Of a stretch of DNA of 64,000 bases, positions 1 through 13,000 are shown piece after piece; position 1 is the first letter of the stretch, and each line of letters starts with the position of its first letter. A model generated the notes under the pieces. That model saw nothing but the letters and a program-made list of their open reading frames with translations, had not been told where the DNA came from and searched no databases. Position numbers and translations under genes: made by a program. Source of the DNA: Paragordius varius (Eukaryota > Nematomorpha); assembly GCA_964247055.1 (NCBI GenBank), contig OZ176052.1, positions 6,138,001 through 6,202,000 on the forward strand. The letters are read 5' to 3'.

Positions 1-1230
1 TTTTTGCAACGACTATTTTTTTGTTGAATAATATGGCATGCATAGATTTAAATACGCTCTGTATATTTTCTAAGACAATTCGGGGAAGCAATTAGAATTT
101 AATATTTTGGTATTATTATAAATTTTTTAAAGATTTCAATTATTATAAAGTTTTTTTGTTTAATCCACAAGAGTACTCTTAAATTATTTATAAACTTGCA
201 TGACTGTAGGAAGAGGTCAAAATTATTTCATCGAAAATATCAGAATAAATATCATGACGAAATCCTTATATTTCTAATTATAGCTACAAACAATTTTTAA
301 ACAAATCATCGCATCATATTGTGATATGGTTTCGAAATTTCATAATTATATATTTTATAATGTTAATTATCAATTTATCATTCTTGCATACTTCATCCAT
401 ACTTAAACAAAATTACATGGAATGGCCTTTGTTAACAATCTTTTCATGATAAAATTTTTTAAATTTATTGATTCATTACATGGATTACATCATAAAAAGT
501 AATTAAATAATTTTTTTTATTGACAATGCAGATAAAATGTCGTGATCATACCTAAAAATATCATTTTACAATACCTCTAATAATTATAATACGGGTATTT
601 TGAAAACAATATAGTTTTCATAGGATAATATTTTTGTCTTCATACGTTACGCTTAATTTAGAGAAAAATAAATGACAATATCATCATTGATTTATGTTTA
701 ATGTAGAAAAATATTCATTATATATTTCTTCTATTCATTTATATATGTATGATACCCGTAACTCATCACATCTAATCGCTAAAAGCTTTTTCCCTTTAAA
801 ACCAAAATTATACGCCTGCCAATGTTTAAAATATAATTAATCCAAATCTATACACCTTAAAAAAATAAAATAGCGAATCAAAATCCGAAATCAATGATCA
901 TTTTTTTATTCCTCTATTATTGGATCTTGAATCGACATTGTATCATGATTGGACGATGTCAAATCATTCAAAATAATAGTAAGTAGATACGACATTAATT
1001 TCATATTTTAGATAATTTTAAAAGAAATCCTAAAAAACATTTATTGCTTTTATATAGGTTTAATATTATCAATCATAATATTTATTAATAAACAGTATGA
1101 CCATCAAATTATGCTACAAACATAACCAACAAATTTAATATTCATAAAGGATTTTTAAATCGCACATGTCATTAAAACGGTTTAAATATATGTTTATAGA
1201 AAATATACAGTTTAAAGTCTCTTTTGTCCT
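1..1230. other. AT-rich stretch, no gene seen
   Basis: Very AT-rich sequence with stops in all frames at short spacing. No splice-bounded coding segment, RNA gene or repeat shared with the rest of the window was recognised. It could hold the missing first exon of the adhesion GPCR that begins near 4060, but nothing here can be assigned to it. Confidence 0.5.
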
Positions 1231-1233
1231 TTG

Positions 1234-1325
1234 AGAACTTTAACACTCGCCTGCTCAGTGCTGACAGTGATGATGGAAAAATTGAGTGGTTTCAGGGTTC
1301 AAACTCTGGCACGCAGTGTAAGAGT
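1234..1325 (-). repeat. tRNA-derived SINE, copy 1
   Basis: Read on the minus strand this has a B-box-like stretch (GAGTTTGAACCC) followed by a body ending in GCAGGCGAGTGTTAAAG. The same order, B box then this body, recurs at 9975-10130 and 14362-14505, and the body alone at 3687-3735. That layout is typical of a tRNA-headed SINE. The A-box end is not clear in this copy. Confidence 0.5.
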
Positions 1326-2087
1326 CCTCCCTACCTACCACAACATCACGCATAATTATATGCTTGTAAAATTTCCTTCAATTTGTGATCCAATTTAGGA
1401 CAGATTAAAATTAAAGAGCCGAAGGTACTCTCAGTTCAAACCGATCGATTTTTACAACAACTGGTCGCAATACCGTTTTAAATGCGAAGAACCAGAAATA
1501 GGATTGTTATTTTTCAGCATTTGACCGTTTCTCAATATTCTAAAGTTCTGGTATTTTAGGTAAGGTTATCATGAACCAATGATTTTTTAACTCTATAAAT
1601 TGATATTACTATTGACTTCATTTAAATTAAAGTTGTAAAATGTTTTAAGGGGTTTTTCGATGTTTCAATGTATGCTTAGCATACATATTTCACACGAGTT
1701 TGCTTGAGGTTTATAATACAAACATGGCGAATAATTGGTATTGTATGCAAATTAAATTATTTTCTCACCTATTGTGGTTGTTCTAATAAATATGTGGAAA
1801 AATATTCTACACTTTCCCTTAACTAAGAGCTGGAAGATTAGGAATGTTGTGTCCCTAAGCAGTTAATTATCACTTCACTTTAAGCGATCACTATGCATTT
1901 ATATATCGAACTAAATAATACACTTTTTTAGTTTGGTTTTAAATTAAATTGCGTTTTTTAACGAAATGGATGTTTTTGAAATGTTTTAGCTTTTACTTTT
2001 AAATAAATATTTGCAACACAAAAACTATATTAAATGTGACATGCTGAAAAAAATATGGTTTTAATATTTTTTGGTGTTTTTCAACAC

Positions 2088-2525
2088 TTCAGCTTTTCAC
2101 TTTTTTGTTCTAGTTTACATATTGTTGACGTTGCTGTTGTAGTTAACGAGGTCAATTGGTGGCTATTTTGTAAGTGTATTACGCCAGATTGTACGGTTAG
2201 GTGTGATGGGTATCAACTGTTGCATTGTTAGTTTGGTTATATTAGTTAAATTTCAATCCAACGCATTGTATAGTTTTATATCGCAGAGCTCCATTTTGTA
2301 AATAAAATACAGTTTGAAAGTTGTATTAGTTAAAATTTAAATACAAACATTGTCTCATGTATTAGATATAAAAGGTTATATTTTTTACAAACTGGGACAG
2401 CTCCAAATGAAACGAACAGCTAATATTAAAATATATCAAGTTTTTTCCGGTAAATCCTGAAACTTTTTTAAGTTATTTATTTACATTTTCCAACCACAAT
2501 ACATTTATTTGCCTCTTGCATTAAC
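2088..2525. repeat. Relic related to the second TTAA-type repeat family
   Basis: The left end (CAACACTTCAGCTTTTCAC) is the reverse complement of the repeat end at 44980-45017. The part around 2265-2525 matches 45200-45490, sharing the segments around GGGACAGCTC and the CAGAGCTC box. It looks like an old, rearranged copy of a family with TTAACACTTCA-like termini. Boundaries are approximate and no coding capacity was seen. Confidence 0.4.
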
Positions 2526-3377
2526 GTTTTATAAAAATTTAGTAAAAAAATTGGTGGCATATTTGAGATGAGAATTTTTTCACATTTTACATTTTTGTAA
2601 AAGCTTAAGAAAGCACATTTTATTACATATATTACGGCAACAATATTAAAGAAAATCAACGAAAATTCAAACATGAAATATTAGGGCCGTTTCCATCATG
2701 AACACGATAAACCCAATCAAAACTTATAAGCCGCCTCAAAGATTACATGTTGTCATCCTATCTTAACTTGAATAAAATGTCTTAAATCTTGAACATAACA
2801 TCAAAAATGTATCTAGATTTAGTATTCAGCCAATTGATATTCTACGATGGTACACCATCAAGAATTAAAAGCATCATTGGTGCCATATTCTTTAAATGCA
2901 CTAGTATTATCTCCAAGCTACACATTTAATTTCTACTAAATATATCTTTGCTAATTTGGTCCCATTTAAAATCAAAACACTGACAGTGAATAGTTTGCAT
3001 ACCTTTTTAGATAGGAGAGAGAAGTTTAAAAAGTATAAAATTATCACACCATTCAGGTTATTTTTAGTCACCGAGTATGGGGCTGGTATTAATACATCCA
3101 ATCAGAGAATAAACTATCCCCCCCCATATTACAGGCTAGGCCAAAATATTAAGATATTTCATGGCTAAACTTACCCGAAAATGTAATGGTTTTTTTATAA
3201 ATTAACCTAAAGATGTGCTAGTTTTATGCACGTATTCAATGTTGTTATTTTTTTGTTTCGTTCCTCCAAAATAATTTGCATCGAATTTAACAAAACCATA
3301 TGTGACAGGACTCAAGATTCGAAATTCAATAAAATGAAATGGGGATACCAAAAACAAATATGGGAAATGTTCTAGCC

Positions 3378-3595
3378 CAATGGAATTAAAACCGAGGCCC
3401 ATGGGCCGCATGCGGCCCCTAAAAGTGCTTTTTCATGACCTGAACTATGTATTAAATTGTAAACATACTTATTTCAAATATAAATATCTGAAAATGAATC
3501 AAACAGTTACGGAATTTTTATTGGTATTACAGGGAAGGCGGTGAGACATGATTAATATTTTTTGCGGGCCTTAAGATTTTTTGTGAGTACCACTG
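3378..3595. mobile_element. Non-autonomous hAT element (hAT-1 family)
   Basis: A 218-bp element with ends like those of the large hAT at 30900-33224: a GCGGCCC-rich left end followed by AAAGTGCTTT, and a right end GTGAGTACCACTG. The flanking 8-mers (TTCTAGCC and TCCTAGTT) are only partly alike, as expected for an old insertion. There is no room for a transposase, so it is an internally deleted derivative. Confidence 0.6.
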
Positions 3596-3686
3596 TCCTA
3601 GTTCAGGAATTCTACAACAATTAAGGGGAATCATTTAATATATAGAGTTATATCTTTTCCTTACTTAAATATCAAGATTTCTAAAA

Positions 3687-3735
3687 GCTTTAACACTCGC
3701 CTGCTCCGGGCTGTCAGGGATGACGGAAAAATTCC
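3687..3735 (-). repeat. SINE body fragment, copy 2
   Basis: This short piece repeats the SINE body seen at 1234-1275 (AACACTCGCCTGCTC then GATGACGGAAAAATT on the plus strand). The B-box half is absent, so it is truncated. Confidence 0.45.
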
Positions 3736-4059
3736 GTATTCAGCAAAATAATTTGGCAAGCGACGTGTTGTTAAAAAAGTATCAATCCATTATATTAATA
3801 TAAAATTTAAATGCGAACCAAATAAGGTCCTAAAATTTTGACTAGTTTAATCAACACTTATGGTTGGTAAAGTAATAAAATGCATAAAAATATTGTTGTG
3901 GCAATAGGTTCGGTTTTAGATAATAAAAAAAATTAGTAAGTCAGTGACAACATTCTTTCAAACTCATTGATTAATTACAATGAGGGTCGTTTTATTCTTT
4001 GACCTACAACACTTACCCATAGACCATAATCTGGAAATATATTTTCTTAATATTTTTAG

Positions 4060-7000
4060 TTGGATATGAAGAATCTTGTCAAAAAAATGAATGCAAGAAT
4101 GGAGGGAGCTGCTATCTTACCGCAGGTTTTAGATAAAGAAATTTTTTTATTTGATTAATATTGTTATGATATAATTTAAAATTAATTTTTATCTATTTCT
4201 CTTTGCGGCCTTTTACATTCATTAGCTAGTATAAAATTTTTTTATGTGATTAATTTAAATGCCTATCAACGATTTAATTAAGATTCCCTAATACCTAACG
4301 AGTGTCCTGAAGGATTTATTGATGGTGGAAACCACTGCATCAAGATAGGCAATTTAAGGAAAGGGGATACAAAATTATTGATGTTTAAAAATGGTAAATA
4401 TAATTGGTTTGATGCCCGACACTTGTGTAAAACACACAATGCTTCATTGTTTGGTCCAAGAACTGTTGAGGACATTGTTAACTTAGGAAAAGTTATATCT
4501 GAACAAACTCAAGAAGGTATTAATAAAATTGATTTCATCTAATGATAATTTGTCTTTTTTGTCTCAAAACTGTGCAATAGTAATAAATTCACAATTGTTA
4601 AACAAAAGCATTTGTTCAAAATTTAGTTACAAATATAAAAATATGCCAGAACAATTATCCGTCCCAAAACGTTTGATTATATTTTTAAACCCAAATACAT
4701 CTCCTTTTGAATGGTTACATTACATTAAGGAATGATTTTTGACCCTGTAATTTTTTTAATTAATTAAAGCATATAACATTATGTACGTTTATTATTTAAT
4801 TAAGTGATTGATTGAACCATAATACCTAAATAAAAAAATCGCTCTCAAAAAACCAAATTTCTAAAAATATTAGATATTATATCGTTAAGTACCTATCCGT
4901 AACAAATTGGTACATTGAGTCTATAGCAAGGGCCGTAAATGATATTTCATTTTTAGATAACGAAATATCCATATGGACGTCGGGTGTTTACATAAAATCT
5001 GATTGGTTTTGGACGCACACATTCAATCGAAAAATTATTCCTCAAGGAATATTTCCTTTTTTTGAGGTAATAGAGTATCAATGTTAACTTAAATATTTGA
5101 GCTAACTCTTATGTCATGTTAAATTATTTTTACACCTTAAAACTAAGATGAATTTGTTTATATCTAACATCATGTCTTTGCCGTGTTTTAGGTATTGCAT
5201 GTTAACTTATAACCCATTTATTTTCGAACATTTTTACTATTTATTCTTAACATTCATGCTAGCCGAAAGCGTAATTTTTGCAAATACAACTATAAACAGC
5301 TTATCTAAATAAAAGATCCGTCATATATTAAACCTAATCATACATAATTTGATATTTTGGTCTTTTAGGGTAAAATATAAGCGAAATATATTTAGCCTTT
5401 ATTATTTTCGCAAATATTGACCTTTAAGACATTTCATTATCCTGTAGAACAGTTAGGAAATCAATAATGTTTATAAGGTTTGTCAGAATATATAAAGTTT
5501 TAAAAGATATCTGAAACCGTAAGAAACTTTCAATATTTCATTTAGGAAGGCGCAACACTAGAAATTCGGGTTGTGTTTAGCCGCATCCCATATAAAGCCC
5601 CAATTAAAAAATACAAATTACCGAAAAATTTGTCTTTAAAACAATTACCGAAAAACGACAAGAATTGTAACCAATAATGTGCCCATTAGTAAACTTTGAG
5701 GCTATTGTATATAGCCACAGGTTTATCCGCATTTCATGCAATAATATACGTATCTAAAATCATACCATTTTTTTAAAAACTAATATTTTGGAAGCTTGTA
5801 GTGAATAATCATCGTTAGCGATTCCATTCGTTAAGATAGTTTTAGTCGGGATGTTTTAGAAAGGTATAACATTTCGCCCATCCAAAGGATACGTCTGCGG
5901 TATATAATAGTTAAATTTTGGCGGTCAATGTAGTTTTTATAATACATTAACGTGTTTATAAAAGAAAGTAAAGTTTGAACAAAGGCGAACACACCCGTGT
6001 GTATCTTTTCAAATGCCGAAGACAACATTGGATCCAATGAAAAATTTCTCATCACAAATGCATTTAATTAACACGAATTGTCTCTCGCTAAATTATGTCG
6101 TCTGTCAAACACCAAAATACTTTTCTCCAGGTAAATTAATATTTTATAATTCCTTAAATTCATAATTAAATAGGGGGAACATCGCAATGTGAATGCCCAC
6201 CTAGGTTTTCCGGTAGGAAGTGCGAACATACAACAAATGGCAAAGATAATGGTTACTTACTTATTACATAATTTTTCATGCGACATTTAACAGTATTAAA
6301 TTTGTTAAAAGCAAAAATGTTATTTAAATTAGACTTAAATTTCTGAATTCCGTCAAACATTAAGATAATATATATATATATATATATATATATTTAATTG
6401 ATTTATCTAAACTTTGGCCTAATTTATCCGATTTCACCGTTTTATAATTTTGTTTTTAAACGATACATTATTGAGATTAATATTTAAATTATTTTATCCA
6501 TTTAGTTATCAAAAAGAAATTCTCCATAAATAAGGACAACAAAATTAACTGTCTTAGTACCAAACTTGGGGGAGCGAAATCAAATCCTGTTCATATTTTT
6601 ATAGAAAGTGTTATAATGGAACGTCAAAACAATAAACAGTTACCACAGTATTGTCAATTGCCTCAAATAGCATCACTTATAAATTTCAGGTCTTCTCAGA
6701 ATTTTAAGGATTTAAAATTTCATTTTTTAATAAAAAATATAATAACCTAATGTTTAAGTGTTAAATATTAAACTATTAACTATAAAATAATTTGAATAAA
6801 TTGCATTATGGGTAATTATTTAGTAATCATTAAAACATGAATTGTATATATTTTAGATGCCACGGTACAGATAATTGTGATTTTAACATACTTAAAAATC
6901 TGACGTATAAACACACATGTCAACTCGAAGATTTTGAAACTGTTTTGAAAGATAATTTTATCATGAATGCTAATTACCAAATTAAAAACAAATCCCGCAG

Positions 7001-10000
7001 AGCTAAACCCACCAACGGTACAAAGCAACCGCTGGAAAATGTGTTCAAAATAAAATATCCCAACATAGAAATCAGATATTCATGTTCTAATAGTCGATCA
7101 TCATGTCCAAACAATACGTTTCAATATCGCGAACACTGTTACTTACTTCAACCTGAGTTGGATTCTCCGTTGCCATTCATGAATTGGTTTGATGCACAGA
7201 GGGAATGTGCCAAATCCTATGGTGGTTTTCTCATAAGTATGGATCAAATGGAAGCAATATTTCTTGAACAACTTTTGAAATCGCTAAGTCAAGCTCGTAA
7301 ATTTCGTATGTCTACGACATCCGTACGTTTTTGGATTGGCCTAAAGCGCAATAATCCCCTGACTCCCTACAAATGGATTGATGGCAATCCATCAGATTAC
7401 AGGTCATTTACACTATTAATTATTTGTAGATTGCTATTATAATTTTATTTAGTATAACTTTTTTTGCACACGCATATAAGGTCCCTAATAAATAATTTAT
7501 ACAAGTAGGTAATAACTAAAAGGATTTTATAATATTCGTTTCGAAAAGTAACTGCCATTAATTACCTTAAATGTCTCACGTATTTGTATAACAATATTAG
7601 GAATTGGGAAAGAGATTTTGAGCAACAAAGCAAAGATCCAAAAAGTAATTGTGCATATTTAGCTTTTCACCCTGAAGCTTTTAGCAATAGTGTTCATTGG
7701 TCAGTCACGGACTGTTTCAAACCGTTTCGTTGGATTTGTCGTTTACCACCACAAGGTTAATTTATTCCAAAAGTCGTTCTGAAAAATTTTAGGTTGTAGT
7801 AAACGAATATTTGCATAATTTATTCCAATTATAAAGTTGTTTTCTGGTAAAAAAGACACTTTAAGCATTATCAATATATTTGCATTTTTGGTACTCGAAA
7901 TATATAAATTTTACTCTAGGAGACGGTTAACAAATAAAAACCATTGAAAATAATAAATGGTAACTCAATTATATTTTTGCGATTAATAATGGCTAAAAAT
8001 ATACTGGTACTGTATATTCCTGCTAAAATCTTTTATAACGTTTTTTTTACTCCAACTTGGATAACTAAACATCAAAAATATGAACCTTTCTAAATATAAA
8101 AAAAACTTAAAAATCTATTTGGCAATGGTAAAAATGGCGTTAAGGTGCAACGCAGAGGATAAAATATATATTTATAATAACTTCACGAATATACAAGCGC
8201 TTTTATTCGATTGATTTCAGTAAACTTTAAGCGTTGCGGCCTATGCTTTTATCGTTTACATACCGTTTCAACAGCACCTATGTTAATTCTCAAAGCAGTG
8301 TTAAAATTTTTATATTAATTTATGTTATAAAATTAACTAAATATCGGATCCCGCCGGACTATTTTATGGAAATAAGCTCAGTTTTAAAGTGTCCTACTTA
8401 TAAAAAAATTTTCCGAAACCCTTGAGGCTAAATAAAATCTCAAAAATTAAATTCTCATACATAAAATTATTCTCTAGATATTGTATTTGGTTTTTACCTA
8501 TTCATAACAGCAAATTAATTTTGCCAAATACTTATAAATTGGATACACAAAAATGTTACTATTTTAAAACCGCTTTGCCGGTACGCTGTCCGAAACTAAA
8601 GCTTTGGCTAATGTTTACCAAACTCTTAATTTTGCCGTTTTTATTAGATATTTAAAATGATCATTATAAACTATAAAATATACGATAATAATATCATTAC
8701 ATTTTTAGAAAATAGCCAAAATTCGGCTCCTCAACCTTACAATAACATGTATAATAATCCATCAAAAGTTAGTAAAAAAACCATTCGTTCCCTTAATTTT
8801 GATGGCCAGCTTATATGCAAGGACCAACAGAGAAAAGAAACGACATTGGTTGGAGAATATTTATTTGAGCCATGCCCAAATCGATCCCAGGGTAATGCAT
8901 TAATGTAAATCAATCGTATTGAGAAAAAAATTTAAAGGGCCGCAAAAAAATATTATGTTGTCTCAAGTGCCGTGACCATATGATACCGATAAAATTTTAT
9001 AGCACATTTGCAGATATATATATTAAAAATAAGTATTCAAAAGTTAAAAATTAATTGGGCCATAAAAAGCACCCGTTGGTTGCAGGGAAATATTTTGATT
9101 AAAACAAATTATTAATCCTCATAAAATAAACGATGCCAGAGATATATTCTTTATTTCTTTAATGAAAATTGAGTAAATGATTTTTATAGTAAAAAACCAT
9201 AATTAATCGATTTCAAACTTCTGATTTTTATAGTAAAAAACCATAATTAATCGATTTCAAACTTCTTTATCACTATTAATAGGATTAGTCTATCTGCCAT
9301 GTAAATATGATATCGGTATGAAAAAAGCTGTTTATGGGGATAAGGTTATGAGATGCGGCAGTTCCAGATTCGATGATCTCGCAACATTGGTATGTTACTT
9401 GTGTGTTAATGTTTAAATTACCTTAATTTTGTTAAAAAAGACCATCCTTCAAATAACCATACAAATAAACATACAGTTAAAATTTTCTCCTTTTTATTTA
9501 AGGTAAGGACTTAAATCTGGGTATCCGACATGCGGTTCTCAGAAATTTTTTTCTCGCGAAAAATTTGGAATAAAAGTATGCCACCTTTTATAATGAAAGA
9601 AAATATCTTGGTAAAATTATAAAATAGATAAATTTCACTTTATAATGTTTGTTAATTAAAATTTATTCAGAATTGTATTTTCGTTTTTTACACCATTAAG
9701 TTTCTGGTAAAGGGTTATTTCAAGGTGGTTGACTATTTAATACCACATATTACCCTTAAACCATAATAACTAAACTCAAATTTTTTCATTAAAGATAAAT
9801 GTTTGAAGGATAAAATCTGAATATATCTTCCTAAATTTGCCAACGGAGGCAAAATTAACTAAATAGTAGATATATCGTAATCCTATCTTTTTTACTATTC
9901 GATTTGTTGTATTTTTTTAATGCGGCCTGCAAACCGGTTTCTGTTAAACACCCCTTACTTAAATTAACTTTATGTCGCATGAAAGCTTTTACACTCCTTT

Positions 10001-13000
10001 GCCCAAGGCTAACAGAGTTAATAGAGCAAATGAGCAATCAGTATCGAATATACCACACACATATACCGCTTTAATCACTCCCCCGTTTCGCCTTAAAAGT
10101 CCCCGTACTGGGAATCAAACTCGGACTGACTATGTAAAAACCATAAATAAAATAAAAATTTATATATTTTACAAATGTTTCTACAATGAACGGATATATT
10201 AACATGATCGCTATTATATTATGCAAATTGTAGTAAATAATTTTGTGGTGTTTATTTGTTATTTGAGATGAATGAATAACATGACGAATTGAATATTCTC
10301 AATATTTTTTAAATAGGAGACAACGTTTCAAAAATTTCAATTATTGAACGTGTTAAAGATATATTTCTAAGCACACCAAATCACTATATCATAAGAAAAA
10401 ACCTGTAGAAACACTTTTTCTAAGGTTTAAAGAACGAGGGCACATATGTAAATTTGGAAAGAGAGGTTGAATCTGAAAAATGAGTGCACATTACAGTGTG
10501 ACTAGTCTACATTACTTGTTTTTCACTGAATTTTGCCAGATAACCTACAAAGTATAGAGAATTATTATTGGGGAATAGTAAGAAAAAGCTAAAAATAATA
10601 TAAGCCACCAATATTTTCCTTTGTTGTAATGCCATCTGACAATAATTAATGAAAAATTAGCAATGTATAATCACTTATATCGTGGATTAAAAACTAGTAT
10701 AAGTGAATAATTTTGACATATCGATTGTCATTAATATCGATCTGACAATAATATAATTTTTATTTGATCCTTTATTAGCTAACAAAAAATGTTGCTGCTA
10801 ATGAAATTAGCCAAAAACTGTTGAATTCAACGCGCGATTCTAAAACATTTCAAGCAAGTGATCTTCAAATTTCGAGCGCTCTCCTAAATGATTTAGCCGA
10901 TTTGCAAATTAAACAGTTATCTAATAGATCACTGAGTAAAAAAGAGAAGAAAAAGATTAGCACCCATTTTGTGCAAACAGTTGGAAACACTTCCAGTAAT
11001 CTGTTAGGCGCACAAACAAACGGTATGTGGGGTCAATGTAATGATAAATTTTTAAAATAAAGTATTTTGTTTAATGTTTTAAATTCTTATCCGAAACGTC
11101 CTGTAATGCCTGAACTTGAAAGTATTTAGTTTATTTAAATTTTATTACCAGTTTGACAATTTGCGTTTATACTTTAACGCTATCATTATAGAAGTGTGGA
11201 AAGATATGGATACTAATGAAAAAGTAACCTCTTTAAATCAAATATTGACGGCGATGGAAAAAAATAATATCATATTATCGGAAAATCATGGATCAGATTC
11301 CCAATTCAAGTTTCCCAATCTAGGTTATAAAACCTAAATAATAATTTAAAGCTTAATTAATTTCCCTTTATTACGTTTATTATTATTCAGAAAAATAATT
11401 ACATTAATGATTTATATTATTATAGAAATGAACAATAAAGTTGTTAAACCCAGTTCCCTTTCAACCAAAAACAATTCAGAAATTTTGGCTTTCAATTTAC
11501 AAACGCACAGTTTGATTGAAAATCATGGTATTGATATACATTTATCTAACAAAATATTGCACCAACTTGGTTCTAACAAACTCAGCCCCATGTCACACGA
11601 AAAATCGAAGATAGAGGAATTCGTTAGTGTTGTTTCCTATACCAATTTAAACGAGTTGTTTCCCACAGCTCAAATTCACACAAATGGGTAATTTCTTTCT
11701 CTTAATCTATTTCAATGAGCTCGAATTAGTTAAATTATTTATCAATAGCTTATTTACTTTGCCAAATATTAGGTGTTGGAATAAGTTTATAAATTCCGGT
11801 TGCAGATTAATTATCATCGAAATTCAAAAATGGATTAACGTTAAATATAGAAACCCAAAATTGTGATTTTAACGACTCCATTTATTTCTGGACAAATTAT
11901 GTAAAATAGACATTTTATTTTGTAAGCAAAGATTTTACTGTTAAATTTTTCCCCTTTTTAAACCAACATATATAAACAAATTATTACAAAATGTAATGGG
12001 ATATTTAAATTTTTTTAAAAAATCTGAGTGTGCATTTTAGACGCTTCACTTTATTAACGAAGCTTTTGAAACAAAAGTACATGAATTTGGGTATTTACTA
12101 TTACTTGTATAATTACAAAGTTTAGCTATTTGGATCCATAAAAAAATGTGTATCAAATTTTAGTTAACTGAAAAAAACAATTTTGAGTTTATTTTCCAGT
12201 ACCAAAATCTCATGAGTTTCTCTGTCCAAATATACTAAAAGGAAATGATAAATAACCCTAAAATTGGCACAATATGATATATTTATTATATACAAATATT
12301 TATAATAAATCTAGAACTTCGGAATTATTTGTTGGGTTTCCTATAATTTCCATCACCAAAAGATTGATGACAGATTCTTATACAAAAGATAACTTACCAA
12401 AAGATCAAATTACGCAAAACGTCTCAGTTAATGCCACTGATCTAGAACAGGAAGTTAAATTGATTTATGAAGCAAACATTTGGAAAAACCAAACATACAT
12501 TTGCGCATTTTGGAACATGGATAATAAGTTCATAATTTATTCAATTCTTTCAATAATTATCTACTATAATGAACTTAACCTAAAATAAATCTTGAAAATT
12601 CGATCTAGTTTTGAACCAAGTAACCCGTTAAAAATTGGCTACCTTGAGTTAAAACCACTATTTGAAATTATTAGTTTGTTGTTTACAACTAAACAATATG
12701 TTCTTATGCAACTCAATTCCTTATTTTGCCACCCAAAACATAGATTATATTGGGAAGTAAAGAAAATGCTTGTCTTTAAAAAATATTTATTTAGTTTTTT
12801 ACGTTCTAATATTATCAATATTGACTGTGTATTTTTTTCCAATTTTTTGCTCATTATGAGGCAACATGTCTGCAAAGTAAAATGTGGGAATACTAACTTT
12901 TAAAGGTCACGACTTAAAGTAAGAACTAATTTAAAAATCGGTCAATCATAGGTGATCCTTATTTTAAAAAATTCACTAGGGGTGCGGGAAGGGCAACCCT

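Noticed and set aside
10318-10410. Possible extra exon before the GAIN part
   Set aside because: The flanking exons (9389 and 10779) already join in phase 0, and the candidate stops soon after and would shift the frame.
11761-11866. Possible GAIN exon after an AG at about 11772
   Set aside because: Direct joining of 11687 to 12315 keeps phase and gives a continuous GAIN sequence, so no exon is needed here.
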